Source: Talpa occidentalis
Taxonomy: Eukaryota; Chordata; Mammalia; Eulipotyphla; Talpidae
DNA length: 64,000 nt
NCBI RefSeq assembly: GCF_014898055.3
Contig: NW_023601543.1
Coordinates: forward strand, 8,612,440 to 8,676,439
Reading direction: 5' to 3'
Below are positions 1 to 11,810 of the stretch, piece by piece (the stretch's first letter is position 1; each line of letters starts with the position of its first letter). Both the position numbers and the translations under genes were made by a program. A model generated the notes under the pieces. That model searched no databases and was not told the origin of the DNA. It worked only from the letters and a program-made list of their open reading frames with translations.

Positions 1-234
1 GTAGCCATCTTGGTTATTTAATTGCATTTCCAACATCTGTCAAAAGAATATTGTATTTAGTACATTAGGAATAATCTAGAGTTGGATGGAGTGTAGGGGT
101 GGGAAGAAATGGGAGAGGGTGCCCCAGTGTTCTCAGGTAAAGAACTATGGGTGCTTTGCTGGTGGCTGTGGTGTGGTGACATACATCTGAGGAGGTGCGG
201 ACCTGTACCTCTAAATCAAGTACAGTGTTTTATT

Positions 235-498
235 ATATTTTTAAAGATTTATTTATTTATTTATACAAGCACTGGGTACAGTCAGAAGCGCGGGAGGGTG
301 AGAGAATTCACCAGAGCCAGAGGGGAGAGCAGAGCAGGCAGACTGACGAGGTACACTGCTGAGGGGAGCAGCGGGCGGCAGGAGAGGTCTGCGCACCGTG
401 TGGGACCCTCACCCGGTGGCTGGGAATCGAACTGGCGTGCAGAGGCTGCGGGCAGCTTCGCAACCCAGCACTCAACCGCTGCGCCACCGGGGAGGCCC
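235..498 (-). mobile_element. tRNA-derived SINE, subfamily A, intact
   Basis: The element reads from the minus strand: tRNA-like head with A box (TGGCGCAGCGG) and B box near 480-420, a body containing GCTCCCCTCAGCAGTGTA, and an AT-rich tail (AAATAAATAAATC) at the low-coordinate end. It is flanked by a perfect 17-bp target duplication (TCAAGTACAGTGTTTTA, 218-234 and 499-515). The ORFs around 109-516 lie in it and are shadows. Confidence 0.93.
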
Positions 499-515
499 TC
501 AAGTACAGTGTTTTA

Positions 516-850
516 AGGCAATGTTACATAATTTCAAGGAAAACCTAGTGAAATGCCAAATAAGAGATTCAGTAAGCCACAACAGGTTTCATGCGTTGGT
601 TTGCTTTGCCATGTAGAATACCTGTTGGTGTTACTGTATTTCCAGCCACAAGTTCCCCGTGAGCCAATCCAAGGCAACAAAAATTAGAAACCAGGGCCTC
701 ATCCTAGCAGAGGGCGGTCCTCAGGGGAGGGCTGCCTTGCTCCTGATGACCTTGATGACTGTGAGTCAGGCCTGAGAAGGAAACATTTCTATCTTCTCCA
801 TTTCCCTAAGGAGCTGAGTTCAGAAATTGGCAGTGACTGGAAAGGGTGGT
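516..850. other. Unique stretch without recognised features
   Basis: No repeat, RNA gene or coding exon could be recognised between the first SINE and the first LTR. Confidence 0.5.
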
Positions 851-1502
851 TGTAAGGGTCAGGAATGGACACAGTGCAGGTTTTCTGATCCCATGCAGAC
901 TGGGTAAAGGAGGAGTCAGAGTCCTCAGTGGCTTTTGCAGGCTTTTATTGGGATTACCAGGTATACGGCAGGCAGGGGTGCTGGGGGGCCGGGAGGCTGG
1001 CAGGCCTCCCAGCCCCCAGGGAGTCTTCATTCTATCTGGGCTCACTGGCATTCTCTGCTTCTGCTTCTTTGCTTCTCTCTTGGCTTCTCTTCGGCTTTTC
1101 TTTCAGCTTCTGCTGCTACTGGGTGATGGGGTGGCCTGGCGGGCTGGGTGGCCGCGTCACCTGCCTCTGGGCCTAGCCTCGTCCCTGTGCCGAGTCCACG
1201 TACCCACTGCAGTTGCCAGCCAAGTGGGGGGGCTGTGTGGCTGGGTGTTTCTGGCCTGGAGAGCTGGAACTTTGCACATGACATACAGGGTTGTTCCTGC
1301 TACAACTGCCCCCCAGCCCTGTCGATCACTACTGCTGCTGCTGGCGTCCCCATGACGCCGCCCTTAAAAGTCCAGTCTCTCAGCCCAGGTGTACCCACTT
1401 CAGGTGCCCGCCATCAGGCATGCATTCAGGGTCACAGGGTTCCCTCATCTATCCCGATGGCGGGAGGGCAGAAAAGCTTCATACCTTTTACCTTACCCTA
1501 CA
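851..1502 (-). mobile_element. Solo LTR of an endogenous retrovirus family (long form)
   Basis: On the minus strand it begins TGTAGGGTAAGG and ends CCTTACA, giving a terminal inverted repeat, and is flanked by a perfect 5-bp duplication (GTGGT at 846-850 and 1503-1507). An AATAAA signal (seen as TTTATTG near 950) lies before the R/U5-like end. It matches 19820-20245 at both ends but carries about 220 extra internal bases (roughly 1120-1345). No internal retroviral genes flank it, so it is a recombined single LTR. The overlapping ORFs are chance frames. Confidence 0.88.
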
Positions 1503-1529
1503 GTGGTCATCATCTCCTGATTTTCCAGA

Positions 1530-1645
1530 AGTATCGTCTCATTAAAGAGCTGAAATCAGTTGTCCAAGTTCCACAGAGAAGAAATGGAGGAGCTGGGATT
1601 CACACCCTGGTCTGCGGCGGTGCTCAGCTGCTCCCACCTGCCTGT
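1530..1645 (-). repeat. MIR-like SINE fragment
   Basis: The run TTGTCCAAGTTCCACAG ... GGAGCTGGGATTCACACCC looks like the reverse complement of the MIR core. It is short and diverged. Confidence 0.4.
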
Positions 1646-4480
1646 GGCTCATCTCTAGACTAGCGAAGCCAGTCCGCAGTCCACAGTTAGATGGGGTGCG
1701 GGCATTCTTCCCCGCTTTGAGACAGAAGAGAAGCTGTCCCATCACGGGGTGTGACCCTTCATGGCCATGCTTGCTCACTGAAGTCCACTTTGGGGTAGAA
1801 CAGAACGAATGGTCCTCTCTCTTGTCAAGCTTTCTGCTTTTTTCTCTGGAAACTCCCAAGTGTGAAGAAATGTAAGCTCATTAAACCTTCCTTCAATAAC
1901 TTCTACCTCCAGAGTGAGGCTCGTACTGCCCTGGAAGCTGTGTTGATGTTTTATTTCAATCATTAACACAGTTTCAAAAGGGATGCTGGAAGCAGTTTCA
2001 TCCAAGCCTCAAATCAGCAGTGCTGGGGAACCCCATCTCCATCAACAGTAGTTGAGTTCAAGCCATGGCTCTAGGGAACCTGACTGCCCAATTGGCCCAC
2101 CCCCATTTTGGAGGTTAGAAGGCTCCAGGATAATGGAAGAGGAATGAGGAGTTTCTTCAGCTTGTGAAGGCACAGGGCTGGGTCCCATTTCAGGCTCAGG
2201 TCAAAATGTCCCAACAGCTCACTTTCCTAGTCTTCAGCACAGGAACACTCGGCTCTAGGGACCCTGATCTTAGAATTACTCAATGGATTCTTTCCAGCAC
2301 ATTCCTGAGTATGGTCTTCATTCTAGCTCACCCAAATTAAATCATCCAATAAAAAGTGGTGCTCATGCTACCCACTGTAGAGTTCCTGGAACTCTGGAAC
2401 AAATTGATATTTTTAGTTTTGTAAACAGAAATTGCTAAAAAACACACTCTCATTAAAGAAGCCTTGTGGTGAATCCTTTTGCAAACCAGAGGCCTTTTGC
2501 GATGCAAATGATCTCCTGCTACTCCATCCAGCATTGTTTTTGAGTTTTGAGGGTGGGGTTTCCTTAAAGAGGACATGTTAGTAATGCCCCAGGCCACAAA
2601 TACGTTGTGTATAAGCCACTCAGTTTCGAAGCAGCTTCCCTGGAAATGCCTTGTCCATTGCTTTCCTTTGTTCCTAATGAGACTTGCCAAATACTGACTT
2701 CCTTTAAAGCCACTTCCCCTGGAAAGTCCAGATTTGGAAACTTTGCAGGAGATTTTCAAAACTAACAAGGACAATCTTGATCTTGAGAGAGCAGTCAGGT
2801 GTCAAATATCAGGGTAATGGCAGGAAGACTTCATTTTTGCTTTTCACTTTCCTTTGTCAAGTGAAGTGGAAGGCCCTGGGCCCTGTGTTCCAGACAGCAA
2901 CGGAAGGCTTTGCTCTTTCTGTTCTTAATCGGGAGACATTTGATTTACTTAATTCTGAGTTTCTGTTGTTTAAAACTATTGCCCATTTGTCACTGACAAT
3001 TGAATCAACCAATTTCCTGCCTACCACGGAGCTGGAAATTTTTGTGTGCTGCTGTAGTAAGCTCACCTTTTGCTTCAATTCTTGTGTATCCAGACAAGGG
3101 TGAGGAAGCTACCTGAGTACCTGAGGATGCACCTGAGAAGGAAGGTACCTGGAGCACCTGGAGTATACATAGCATGGGCTGTCTACAGTCTAACAGCATT
3201 TTGCTTTGGTAATTTATTTTGTCACTTATATAATTATGTGATTATAATCGCCTCAAAAACACATTTTATAGTATAGGCTTGAAAACTACTATCATTGCTC
3301 AGTCCTTCCAAAGTAATTGTAGGAATAAATTGTAGCTAATGCATAACTATTAGCCCTCAGTAAAAGGCAAACGACATGAAGCCAGCATGAGGACCAAATT
3401 AGTGATAAGTGGTAGTTATAAAAATGGTGCCTGGAACACCAGTCAGTTGGGAGTGGCCCAGAGACCTGAGGGGCAGCTGAACTGTACTTAGGCCGGTCCT
3501 GCGGGGCCACTGGAGTTCTCTGCATGTGGTGGGCCTGGGAAAGCAGAAAAGGGACATGTGAAGATCTTGAGGTTGTATTTTTACAATTTAAAGACAGTCA
3601 TCAAAGCAACACCTTTCTCAGGGAGCTGGGGGAGCAGGGCTGATGCGTCTTCTTGCCCTGTTATCCCTATGTCCTTCAATCTGGTGGCTGTTTTTTGCCC
3701 TCACCTTGCTTGACATCTGTCTCAGCAGCTGCTGTTGATCATGCCAGCCTCGATGCGCCCTCATTTCCACCTACTGTTCTGGGTGGTTCTTCTGTCTCTC
3801 TCTATCTTCTGTCTGACCGTTAATTGGTCACTTTCCACTCCCCGTGGTGAACTCACTCTCTGCCTTCAATGACCACATTAAGCTCGCAGAACTGAGACTT
3901 CTCTCTCCATCCTGTCGCGCCTCCTCTGTGCATTGCCACTGCCCACGTTCGTGCCTCAAAGGAGTCTCGGTTCAACATTGCAACAGGATGTGGCCCGTTC
4001 ACGCCACTCAAACCTGCTCTTCCTCCCATGTTTCCTTCTCAGTCGACAGCTCCCGCCAAGCAACGAGCATGCGAGTCTGAACTCAGGGAGCCATCCCTGA
4101 CCCCTCCTTTTCCTTCACACTCCTGTCCTTTCAGGTATGACACTAACGTCGCTCTCCGGTCAGCCTACGTCTCCAGTTCCCTCTCGCCACCGTTCTGCAG
4201 GGGCACCAGTACGTGAAGTACTGGCTTCATGATGCACAGCCTGTGACAGGAATCGCCACCCTGCATTGGGAGGGTCCTCTGCGCCGGGCTCACCCCTCAT
4301 CTGATCCCTGCCCCGAGGCTAGACAGTGGACAGACTCATCTCCATTTCACATATGAGCAACCCACAGGTCAGGGAAATGACCTTGAAGAGCTGCCATCTA
4401 GCAAGGGGCCAAGCAGAATTCCAAAGCCACCCACCTTGTAACTAACCTGCCCCCCCACCCCCCGCCATGGGCTTTGGCCA
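1646..4480. other. Gene-free stretch, mostly unassigned
   Basis: No coding exon or clear young repeat seen. The 3740-4200 part is pyrimidine-rich and reminiscent of degraded L2 3' sequence, but I cannot support that firmly. A MIR-like remnant may lie around 4330-4385. The 145-codon frame at 2337-2774 shows no family resemblance. Confidence 0.45.
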
Positions 4481-4500
4481 GTGACGTAATCTCTGTCCTG

Positions 4501-4542
4501 TCCTCACCTGTGAAATGCATGTCCTCACCTGTGAGATGCATG
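4501..4542 (+). repeat. 21-bp tandem duplication
   Basis: The 21-base unit starting TCCTCACCTGTGAAATGCAT is repeated once directly, with a single A/G difference (4501-4521 and 4522-4542). Confidence 0.9.
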
Positions 4543-4839
4543 CGGTGGCTCTCAGGTGGGATGGCGCAGCGTGCCTGCCCGTGCAGCGGCGTGGCCAGCC
4601 TCACATTTGTAGCTGCTGCTGCTATTAGAATTCTCTTCCCTAAGCTTCCCCAACTGAGCTCCTCTGGCCATTCTCCTTCCTGCGCAGCCAGGGACCCAGG
4701 GGCTGAGAGCAGTGTGTCCGTGACAGGGCACCGAGGGGACGTTCTGTCTCTCAATCAGCTGCCCCTTCTCCACCCCCTTGCCCTGGGAGAGCCCGCTCCT
4801 GGGCCAGGGCTTGGCCAGGTGACCGCAGTAATGAGGTGA

Positions 4840-5330
4840 TCTACATAATACGCCGCCGCCGAGTGGCTCCTGCTAATACAAAAGAGAAATTCCCGAGGCT
4901 ATCCAGCCAGTGCCTTTAAATAAAACTGAAATCAAATGAAAGCGGAGATGTTCACCATTGTTTAAATCATTGCCTCCTGCGCCTGTGGAAGGGCTGGGCG
5001 GCGTGCACTTGTAGAATCTAATATGCAGGCTCCTAATCTCGTAGAACTGATTACTTTAATGAATTTTAAAGGTAGAGCTTTAATTAAAACAGGTCTCTGT
5101 GGACAAAAAGCATGTTATTTTGTGAGCTCTGTAAATATTGCCTATTAAACTAATAAGTTCAGTTACCAGAAATACTACTGCATATAAACAGTTGGCTTTT
5201 TTCTTCCGGTGCTGTGGCAACATAACTAAATATTGAAGAAAGCCTGGCTGCATTTCAGAGTCTGGCATTTGGCTTTCAAAATCATAGCGACTTAAATTTG
5301 CAGGACATCTTTCTCCTGTGGTGCACAAAG
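4840..5330. promoter_or_regulatory. Candidate conserved noncoding element
   Basis: A repeat-free stretch with compact AT-rich homeodomain-type words (TAATTAAAAC, TTTAATGAATTT, CTAATATG, AATAAAACTG) embedded in mixed-GC sequence, and no ORF of note. This look is common in developmental enhancers of gene deserts. Only composition and motifs support it; conservation could not be tested. Confidence 0.3.
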
Positions 5331-5639
5331 AACTTTCCAGTTTTCCAGTTATGATCTCATCTTGTCTTCAGTTCCACAACCCTCCCCCCTACCATGAGGC
5401 TAGACTTAGGATGTCTGCCTTCAGGATAGCTGCATTGCCGACCCTTTATGACTCACCCCAAGAACTCCATTGTACCCCCCACCCTCTCTGTTACTAAGAA
5501 GACCGAGACCAGCCAAAGGGATACCATAATGGTTTCCCATTCTCCCCAGTACTGCTTTCCTTTTGCTCTGAAGAATAATAGATAATAGGTGTAGAGCAAC
5601 ATTATGTCATGATATAACATACTACCCAAGGCATGGGAC

Positions 5640-6012
5640 CGCGTGGATGGCCATTGGCAGATGACTGGATAAAGTAATTGTGGAATGCTGCTGAACTACT
5701 CAAAAAGGCAAAGTATGTATGGTGCCTTTGGCAACAATGTGGCTGGATCTTGAGGTGATTATGCGAGGTGGAATGAGCCAGAAAGTCCAAGTTAGATAAT
5801 GAGTAGTTTCTCTCCTTTGCGGAGTATTGTGACAATTGTGAAATTTGGTTACAAGGAAGGATGGGAGTAGGGACAGGGGGAGAGGAGAGGGTGGGGACTG
5901 GACACTGGCACTTGTGTTTTGGTGGAGGGTGAGCGACGCATGTGCACGTGTGAAGGGGTGAATTTGTGCTCCCCAATTTATACAATGATGCAAATAAATG
6001 ACAAATCAATAG
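5640..6012 (+). mobile_element. Truncated LINE-1-type 3' end, family X
   Basis: The left half resembles the L1 ORF2/3' UTR junction (GCAACAATGTGGCTGGATCTTGAGG; then GGAATGAGCCAGAAAG). A purine-rich, G-rich 3' UTR follows at 5855-5930. The last 90 bases (GGTGGAGGGTGAGCGACGCATGTGC ... CAAATCAATAGAATT) recur at 32220-32320 and 54480-54575, so they mark one family's 3' terminus. Confidence 0.7.
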
Positions 6013-6069
6013 AATTTGATTAAAATTAGGAAATTTAAGTTAAAAGTAAGTAAATCAGATGAGTCCTAT

Positions 6070-6200
6070 TTACAACAATGTTGACATTTAGGTGCCAGGC
6101 GCTGGCTAAACATGAACATATTATTTCATTTCACCCTCAAAACAACACATAGGTACTAATATCCCCAAAGTTTCCTCCATTTTACTCAGAATTACAGCCA
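6070..6200 (-). repeat. MIR fragment
   Basis: Reverse-complement MIR landmarks are visible: GGTGCCAGGCGCTGGCTAAA, then TCACCCTCAAAACAAC, GGTACTAATATCCCC and TTTTACTCAGA. Confidence 0.65.
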
Positions 6201-6369
6201 GGCCTTTGTGCCGGCTTGCAAGTCCCCGTTAGCTCTCTGATATCCTGTCTCCCCCTTTGCTGATTGGCTATCTGAGAGATGAAGACAGGCTATACTGGCA
6301 GGTCTCACAGTCAGAAATTAGCTGATCTATATTTTTTATGAAATATTTTTTGACATTTCATGCCAATTA

Positions 6370-6545
6370 CTTTGCATCATTTATTTACCCTTCCCAGTAG
6401 CGCTGTGAGAAAGAGATCATTATACCCATCTTATGGAAGAGAAAACCAAGGCTTGGGGCCAGAGGCTGAGTTCTCTTTCCAAGGCCTCCGGCCTGGAGAA
6501 TGGCAGGCTAGCGCTTAAATCAAACCGCCACCTCCCAAGCCTCTT
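6370..6545 (-). repeat. MIR fragment
   Basis: Reverse-complement MIR words in order: AGCGCTGTGAGAAAGAGATCA, TTATACCCATCTTATGGAAG, and a diverged tail ending near the CCGCCACC at 6525. Confidence 0.55.
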
Positions 6546-6904
6546 TTGTTTCCATCAAACGCACTGCCCCCCAAAACCTAGAAATGTGTCTGCAGACACG
6601 TGAAACTCTGCAACTGTCTGCTGCGCCACTCTCATTGGTCACCTTTTTTTTTTTTTCACTTTCCCTTATGGCAGTGTCATTTGTAGGCTGAGGCAGTGCG
6701 CTGGGCTGGAGTTACCTATTGTGCACCACTAATTATGTGAGGCGGCCTTTGAGTACTTTGTCAGGAAGCAGATCCTTCCAGCGGTAGAGGTTCTGTCTTC
6801 ATCCAAACAATCTGCAGTGTCTGGGCTGAATTCCCTCTGGACAATTTGGAGGATGTTTTAGTCATGCTGTGGTCAGTTTCAGGGCTCCCACTTGTTCTTC
6901 TTTT

Positions 6905-7176
6905 TCTTTTTTTAAGATTTATTTATTTATTTATACAAGCACTGGGTACAGTCAGAAGCGCAGGGGGTGGGGTGAGAGAATCCACCAGAGCCAGAGCCGG
7001 GAACAGAACAGGTAGACGGACGAAATACACTGCTGAGGGGAGCAGCGGGCGCAGCAGGAGAGGTCTGCGTGCCATGTGGGATGCTCGCCCCTGCGGCCTG
7101 GGATCGAACCGGTGCTGCAGAGGCTGCGGGCAGCTTGGCAGCCCAGCGCTCAACCGCTGCGCCACGGGGGAAGCCC
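6905..7176 (-). mobile_element. tRNA-derived SINE, subfamily A
   Basis: Same layout and near-identical body as 235-498, including the subfamily word ACAAGCACTGGGTACAGTC beside the tail. Flanks share about nine bases (CTTTTTCTT), a possible target duplication in T-rich DNA. Confidence 0.9.
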
Positions 7177-7179
7177 TCT

Positions 7180-8950
7180 CCTTTTTCTTATCTTCAGATG
7201 GATTGCAATGACTTAGTGATTTGTATTCTTAAATAATCAGTGAAGAATAGAGGACTTGACGTTGAAGCATGTGGCAGAGACCCCTCAAACTCACCAGTAT
7301 CCATGTTCTGCTCTTCTTCTTCGGCACATAGCTCAGCTGTAACTCCCAGGTCCTCTGCAGGAAGGCGTGGTCGTGCCTGTTCCACACAAACTCTGCATGT
7401 AAGTGAAGTGAGCTATGTCCGGACTTAGCCTGTACCTGCTCTGTGGGATCCTAGCTCCCTTTCTTGAGTAGCAGATTGATGGCGAGAAGTGAAGACTAGC
7501 GGAGGACAGTGAGAGCTGCCCAGCCAGGGCCACCTGCTTCGTAGAGTGACTTGAGTCACAGACAATCCCTTCTTTGTTAAACCACTAAAGTTTGACTTAC
7601 GGAAGCCATCTTTATTCACCCTAACCAATACAGAAGAAAACCGGGTGCCCCTAACAGAGCTGGAAAGGAAGGAGGTGTAAACAAGTCAAGGAAGCAGAAT
7701 CAGTGAAGGCAGGGAATCTGACACGTGGTCAATGAATAACCTCTTCTCCATTTTCATGTATCCTTGATTCCTTTCTTCTCTCTCCGACAAAGAAATCAAC
7801 AGGACTTTGCCGGTTCCTCCACATGCCCAGCTGACTGCAGGCAGAGGACCCCATTGGGTGAATGACATTTTATGTATGTGCTGACCTATTGATGAACCCC
7901 CAAACCCCCACGTGATGGGATGTACAGGGACATTTTGGAGGAATAGTCTCACTAGTGAGGATCACTTCTGTCCCCACCACCAGCCATCACAGGTCTGAGA
8001 CTGACGTGACCTCTTAGGCCTCCAACGGTGCAGCTGAACCCTGGGGCTCAGTACAGGGCTGCAAAGAGCCTCTCTACTTTGAACAGGTGACACGGAGGCT
8101 TATTGTAGCTTCTGTCTATCTGTGGAGTCACTGCTCTTACATTTGGAGGTTTTGCATTGATTCTACAGATGGAGACAGAGACCTCTGGGGAGGGGTTCAC
8201 AAGACCTGTTCCACAGCAGTGGCTGATCAGTGCCAGAGCGAGGGCTAGGTTAAGGCTCATTGTTCTAGACCATTTCAAAATAGACTGGGTTTACATTTCA
8301 TAAAGAGGAGGAGTAATTTTAGTGTAATAAATCTTTTATAGTGTACTGAGCTAGGAGGCATATTTCCTCCAACTCAGGGGAAGGTGTGGAAATAGAGCTG
8401 AGCGAGTAATCTCTTTGTGTATGTATTTATTTGAAAATATCAGAATGTTGTAGATGAAGTGTTTCTTTCTGAAATATTCATTTGGAGATTTGCCTGAAAT
8501 CATGCAGTTTTTGCCTCTGATGTGTTATATAAAAATTTTGTTTCTTAATGAGTGACTAATAGCTCTGTACATGCTTATCATTATTCAGCTGTGAAACATT
8601 TAGAGCACTTACCGGGGCATTGTGCTAGGTGTTGCTTGAAGGAGCACGTGGCTGTGTTGGCCAAAGACTTTGTTTTGCTGTGGGGCAACAGGCCTGTAAG
8701 CTGTCGGAGCCCATCCCTGCCTTCCTCCACAGGCATCTTGTAGAAAGCTCTGACCACAGTTCAAAGCTCTACCTCCCCCTGGTCAGCACCGCCTTGCCCA
8801 GAATCCATCTTCTCAGCTTCATGGGTTTATTCCCAATTCCCCAACGTCTTCCCTGCTACTTAGCTTCTTCTGCTTTATATGATCTGTCTTTTCATTAAAA
8901 TTAAACTTTTTAATTATTAAAAAATATATATTCATGGAGAAATAAATGTG
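7180..8950. other. Gene-free stretch, nothing assigned
   Basis: Only short chance frames. I could not assign any part to a repeat family with confidence. Confidence 0.45.
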
Positions 8951-8952
8951 TT

Positions 8953-9548
8953 TGTAACAGGGTGGGCCCCAGGGAAAGGAGAGGTTCATGTTCCCTGCCC
9001 CAGGAGGGTGGAGCTGAGCAGGGAAGAGAAGAAACTGGAGAGGAAACTGGGGAAAAAATGGAGGCAGGATGAAGACCCAGGGGACCTGGAGGAGGCACCT
9101 GGAGCCGAGAGACACGTGAAGAAGCTGCTCTTGCTTCTTGGGCCTGGCCTGGTTGAAACAGACGTGGGTGAGAGACCCGTGGGGAGGTTAACATGGCAGC
9201 TTTTATCTTGATTTTGCTCCTTTGGTCCCAAATGTGCTGGGCCCTTCTGCCCCTTTCCTATGGGGCCCTACCAGGAGGAGCCTTAGACCTGTCACCTCAG
9301 TGGCCCTGCTTTGGGTCAGCCCTGTTTGTCCGGACAGTTACCCACAGGGGGATGGGTAACTTTGGGTGCTTGATTTGGAAACCTTATTCTTGTCTTTTCT
9401 TTGTTGCACATTCATTGTATTAAAGTTCCTTTCCGTTAAAGGTCTTGCACACTAGAGTCTGTTTTGTCTGGTTTCGGTGGATGGCAGAAACCATTTAGAA
9501 TAGGAAGGTTTGGGGGTTCTAGGGTGCCTCTCATCCTGCCCTGTAACA
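8953..9548 (+). mobile_element. Solo LTR, probably class I endogenous retrovirus
   Basis: Termini are perfect inverted repeats (TGTAACAGGG at 8953-8962 and CCCTGTAACA at 9539-9548). Flanks TGTT and TATT may be a 4-bp duplication with one change. An ATTAAAG polyadenylation signal lies near 9418, followed by an R/U5-like segment of about 125 bases with a GT-rich part (GTCTGTTTTGTCTGG), as expected for an LTR read left to right. No internal genes are adjacent. It differs from the 851/19820 family. The 87-98 codon frames inside are shadows. Confidence 0.82.
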
Positions 9549-9589
9549 TATTGACTCAGCCAACCATAGGGAGCCACTGATGACATTTA

Positions 9590-9945
9590 GTCATTTTTTT
9601 AATGCTTGTAGAGAAACACACCTTTAATTTACACACATGAGGTTTTATGTCACATGCTATTTTATAAGGTGACTTCTGATCAATTGTGAAGACTTTTCCA
9701 TGTCCACAAATACATATGCTTTTTTATTTTTAATGATTATGTAACATTTTAGTGTATCGTGTACTTCATCACATTGTTGGGTATGACATTCATTATTTAC
9801 AATATTTCACTGTAATGGATAGTATTCCTTTTTGTATGCCTGTCTTATTTTTTCCAAAGAATAAATTCCTAGAAATGGAATTTCTACATCATAGCAATGT
9901 ACTTTTTCAAGTTTCTTAATCCTTACCTGTTTGGCCATTCATCTA
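9590..9945 (-). mobile_element. Ancient L1 3' end fragment, antisense
   Basis: The order matches the reverse strand of old mammalian L1 3' ends: CTTTTCCATGTCCACAAATAC, TGGATAGTATTCCTTTTTG, then AAATTCCTAGAAATGGAATTTC and TACTTTTTCAAG. Strongly diverged. Confidence 0.55.
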
Positions 9946-10399
9946 GCTTCTCTTAAAAATATTGCCTCCTGATTCTCTGTTTTTGACTCAAATACCTCCA
10001 ACTAAGTGTGGCCCACTAACCAAGACCTCAGGTCACAGAACCAGTTGGCCATTGTCAGGCCTGAGGCTAAAACTTGCCTTTCATAAGCCAATTGACTTTT
10101 TATAAACATTTGTGGTACCACTCAAGAGTTAACAAAAGCTGTTGCCAGCCTACCCTTTGCACCAGCAATGATCTGTCTGATGTCCCGAAAGTGGGTACCT
10201 GGTTTTCAACAGTGCTCTGGCTTATCTTGGCATTTTAAATCATTTTCAAATGGAAATCATATTACTTGAAATACAAACATGATTTAATGATTTTTAAAAT
10301 ATGTGGCTGTCTCCATTCTAACTGCCCATTAAGGTGGAGAGAATGCCTTTAGAATGATTTCAAGAATGATACGCAGATAATTGTGAAATGGACAGGGAA

Positions 10400-10600
10400 G
10401 TGATAAAAGAGAGGCAACCTGGTCCAGTAGAGAAGAATAATGGACTGTGATTCTCATGCTCAGCCACTAACTCTTTGTGTAACCTTGAGAAGTCCTTTTG
10501 CCAAGCTGGGACTCATCGTCCCACTGTTCACAAAGAGAGATTGGACATTAACCTCTAGGGTTCCTACAGGTTTTAATGGTCTAACATTAAAAAAATCAAC
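10400..10600 (+). repeat. MIR
   Basis: Order fits MIR: CCAGTAGAGAAGAATAATGG, CAGCCACTAACTCTTTGTGT, AACCTTGAGAAGTCCTT, then a diverged TTCCTACAGGTTTTAATGG. The 104-codon frame at 10440-10754 overlaps it and is not a gene. Confidence 0.65.
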
Positions 10601-11019
10601 AGGTTGGGTTTTACTGTCTTTCCCTGGCTATATGGCTTATAGACATAGTCTAACAATAAGCTCTGGAAGAGAAGAAATGAGACACAATCTGGTCATCACA
10701 TCAAAAAGCTTTAATCAGATTTTCATGAATTCAAAGTATTTTAAAACCTCCTGAAAAGGACTAATTTAACACACCTTATATAATCTCAATTGCCACTTTT
10801 GTAAGCTGCTCTCTAACATATCACTATGAAAAACTGTTAATGCTGAAATGTAAACAATGAACCAATGAAATCTTATGCATCAATTTTACATTGTAATATC
10901 AATGGTGCTAAAACAGACAAAATTACACCTTAGAATCAGTTGAGAGAGAATTAATATATATCATCCTGAGACGTTAGAAAGCACATCTTAAGAAAAATGA
11001 GCCTAAGATAATTTGTTTT

Positions 11020-11290
11020 TCACAGTTAGAGAGTCTGGGATTCCCAAGATCAAGGTGTCAGCAGATTCAGTGGTGAAGACCCACTGCCTGGCTCACAGAT
11101 GGCCATCTACTTCCTTTAATCTCACGTGGCAGAAGGGTCTTAGAGCTCTTCGGGGTCTCTATTATGAGGACACTGATCCACCCATGTGATCTAATCACCC
11201 CAAAGGCCCTACCTCCAAATTCGATCACCTTTTCTATTAGGTTTCAACATCTGAATTTTAGGGGCACACAAACATTCTATCATGGCACTT
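11020..11290 (-). mobile_element. MLT1-type LTR (MaLR), partial, antisense
   Basis: Reverse-complement MLT1 landmarks appear in order: CCCAAGATCAAGGTGTCAGC, CATCTACTTCC ... CACGTGGCAGAAG, GATCTAATCACCCCAAAGGC, CCTACCTCCAAATTC, TTAGGTTTCAACATCTGAAT and GGGGCACACAAACATTC. Confidence 0.85.
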
Positions 11291-11544
11291 TTCCAACTGA
11301 GGGACTGAGCACAGTAGTGAAGTAATTTCTCTTTATTTATACATTTAGAACATGGGAGAGCCTTGGATTGTAACCAGAGAGACCCCAGAGTTCTTTAACT
11401 AGTGTATTATCCCAAGCTTGCATATGGATAACCACCCAGAGCTTATAAACTTTCCAGTAACAAAATCACGCGTCGATGTGTTTATTCTTCTCTACCTCCA
11501 GTACCTAAAGTGGGATGAATATGTCTTTTAGAAAATGACGAAGT

Positions 11545-11810
11545 GAAAGGTTCCTGAGTGAATGCTTATTCTGTGCTGGTCTTGACCAGGATCTATTACA
11601 GAAAATCATCTCTTTTAATTTAGTCCTCACAGCAGTCTTTTCTGACAGGTGTATAACCCCCATTTAACATGAGTTGAAACTATGCTTTGCCAAGAATTAG
11701 CAATGTGTTCAAGGTCACTTAGCCAGCATGCGGTTGGAGAAGCAGAATTCTGAGCCCAGGTCACCTGTCTCTGTTCTGTACTCTGTCTCACCAACAGGAT
11801 GCTATTGCCA
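11545..11810 (-). repeat. MIR, antisense
   Basis: Words such as TTTAGTCCTCACAGCAGTC, TAACCCCCATTTAACATGAG, TCAAGGTCACTTAGCCAGC and AGAATTCTGAGCCCAGG match the reverse strand of MIR end to end. Confidence 0.75.

Noticed and set aside
846..1355. 169-codon plus-strand frame with a hydrophobic segment
   Set aside because: Lies entirely on the antisense strand of a solo LTR.
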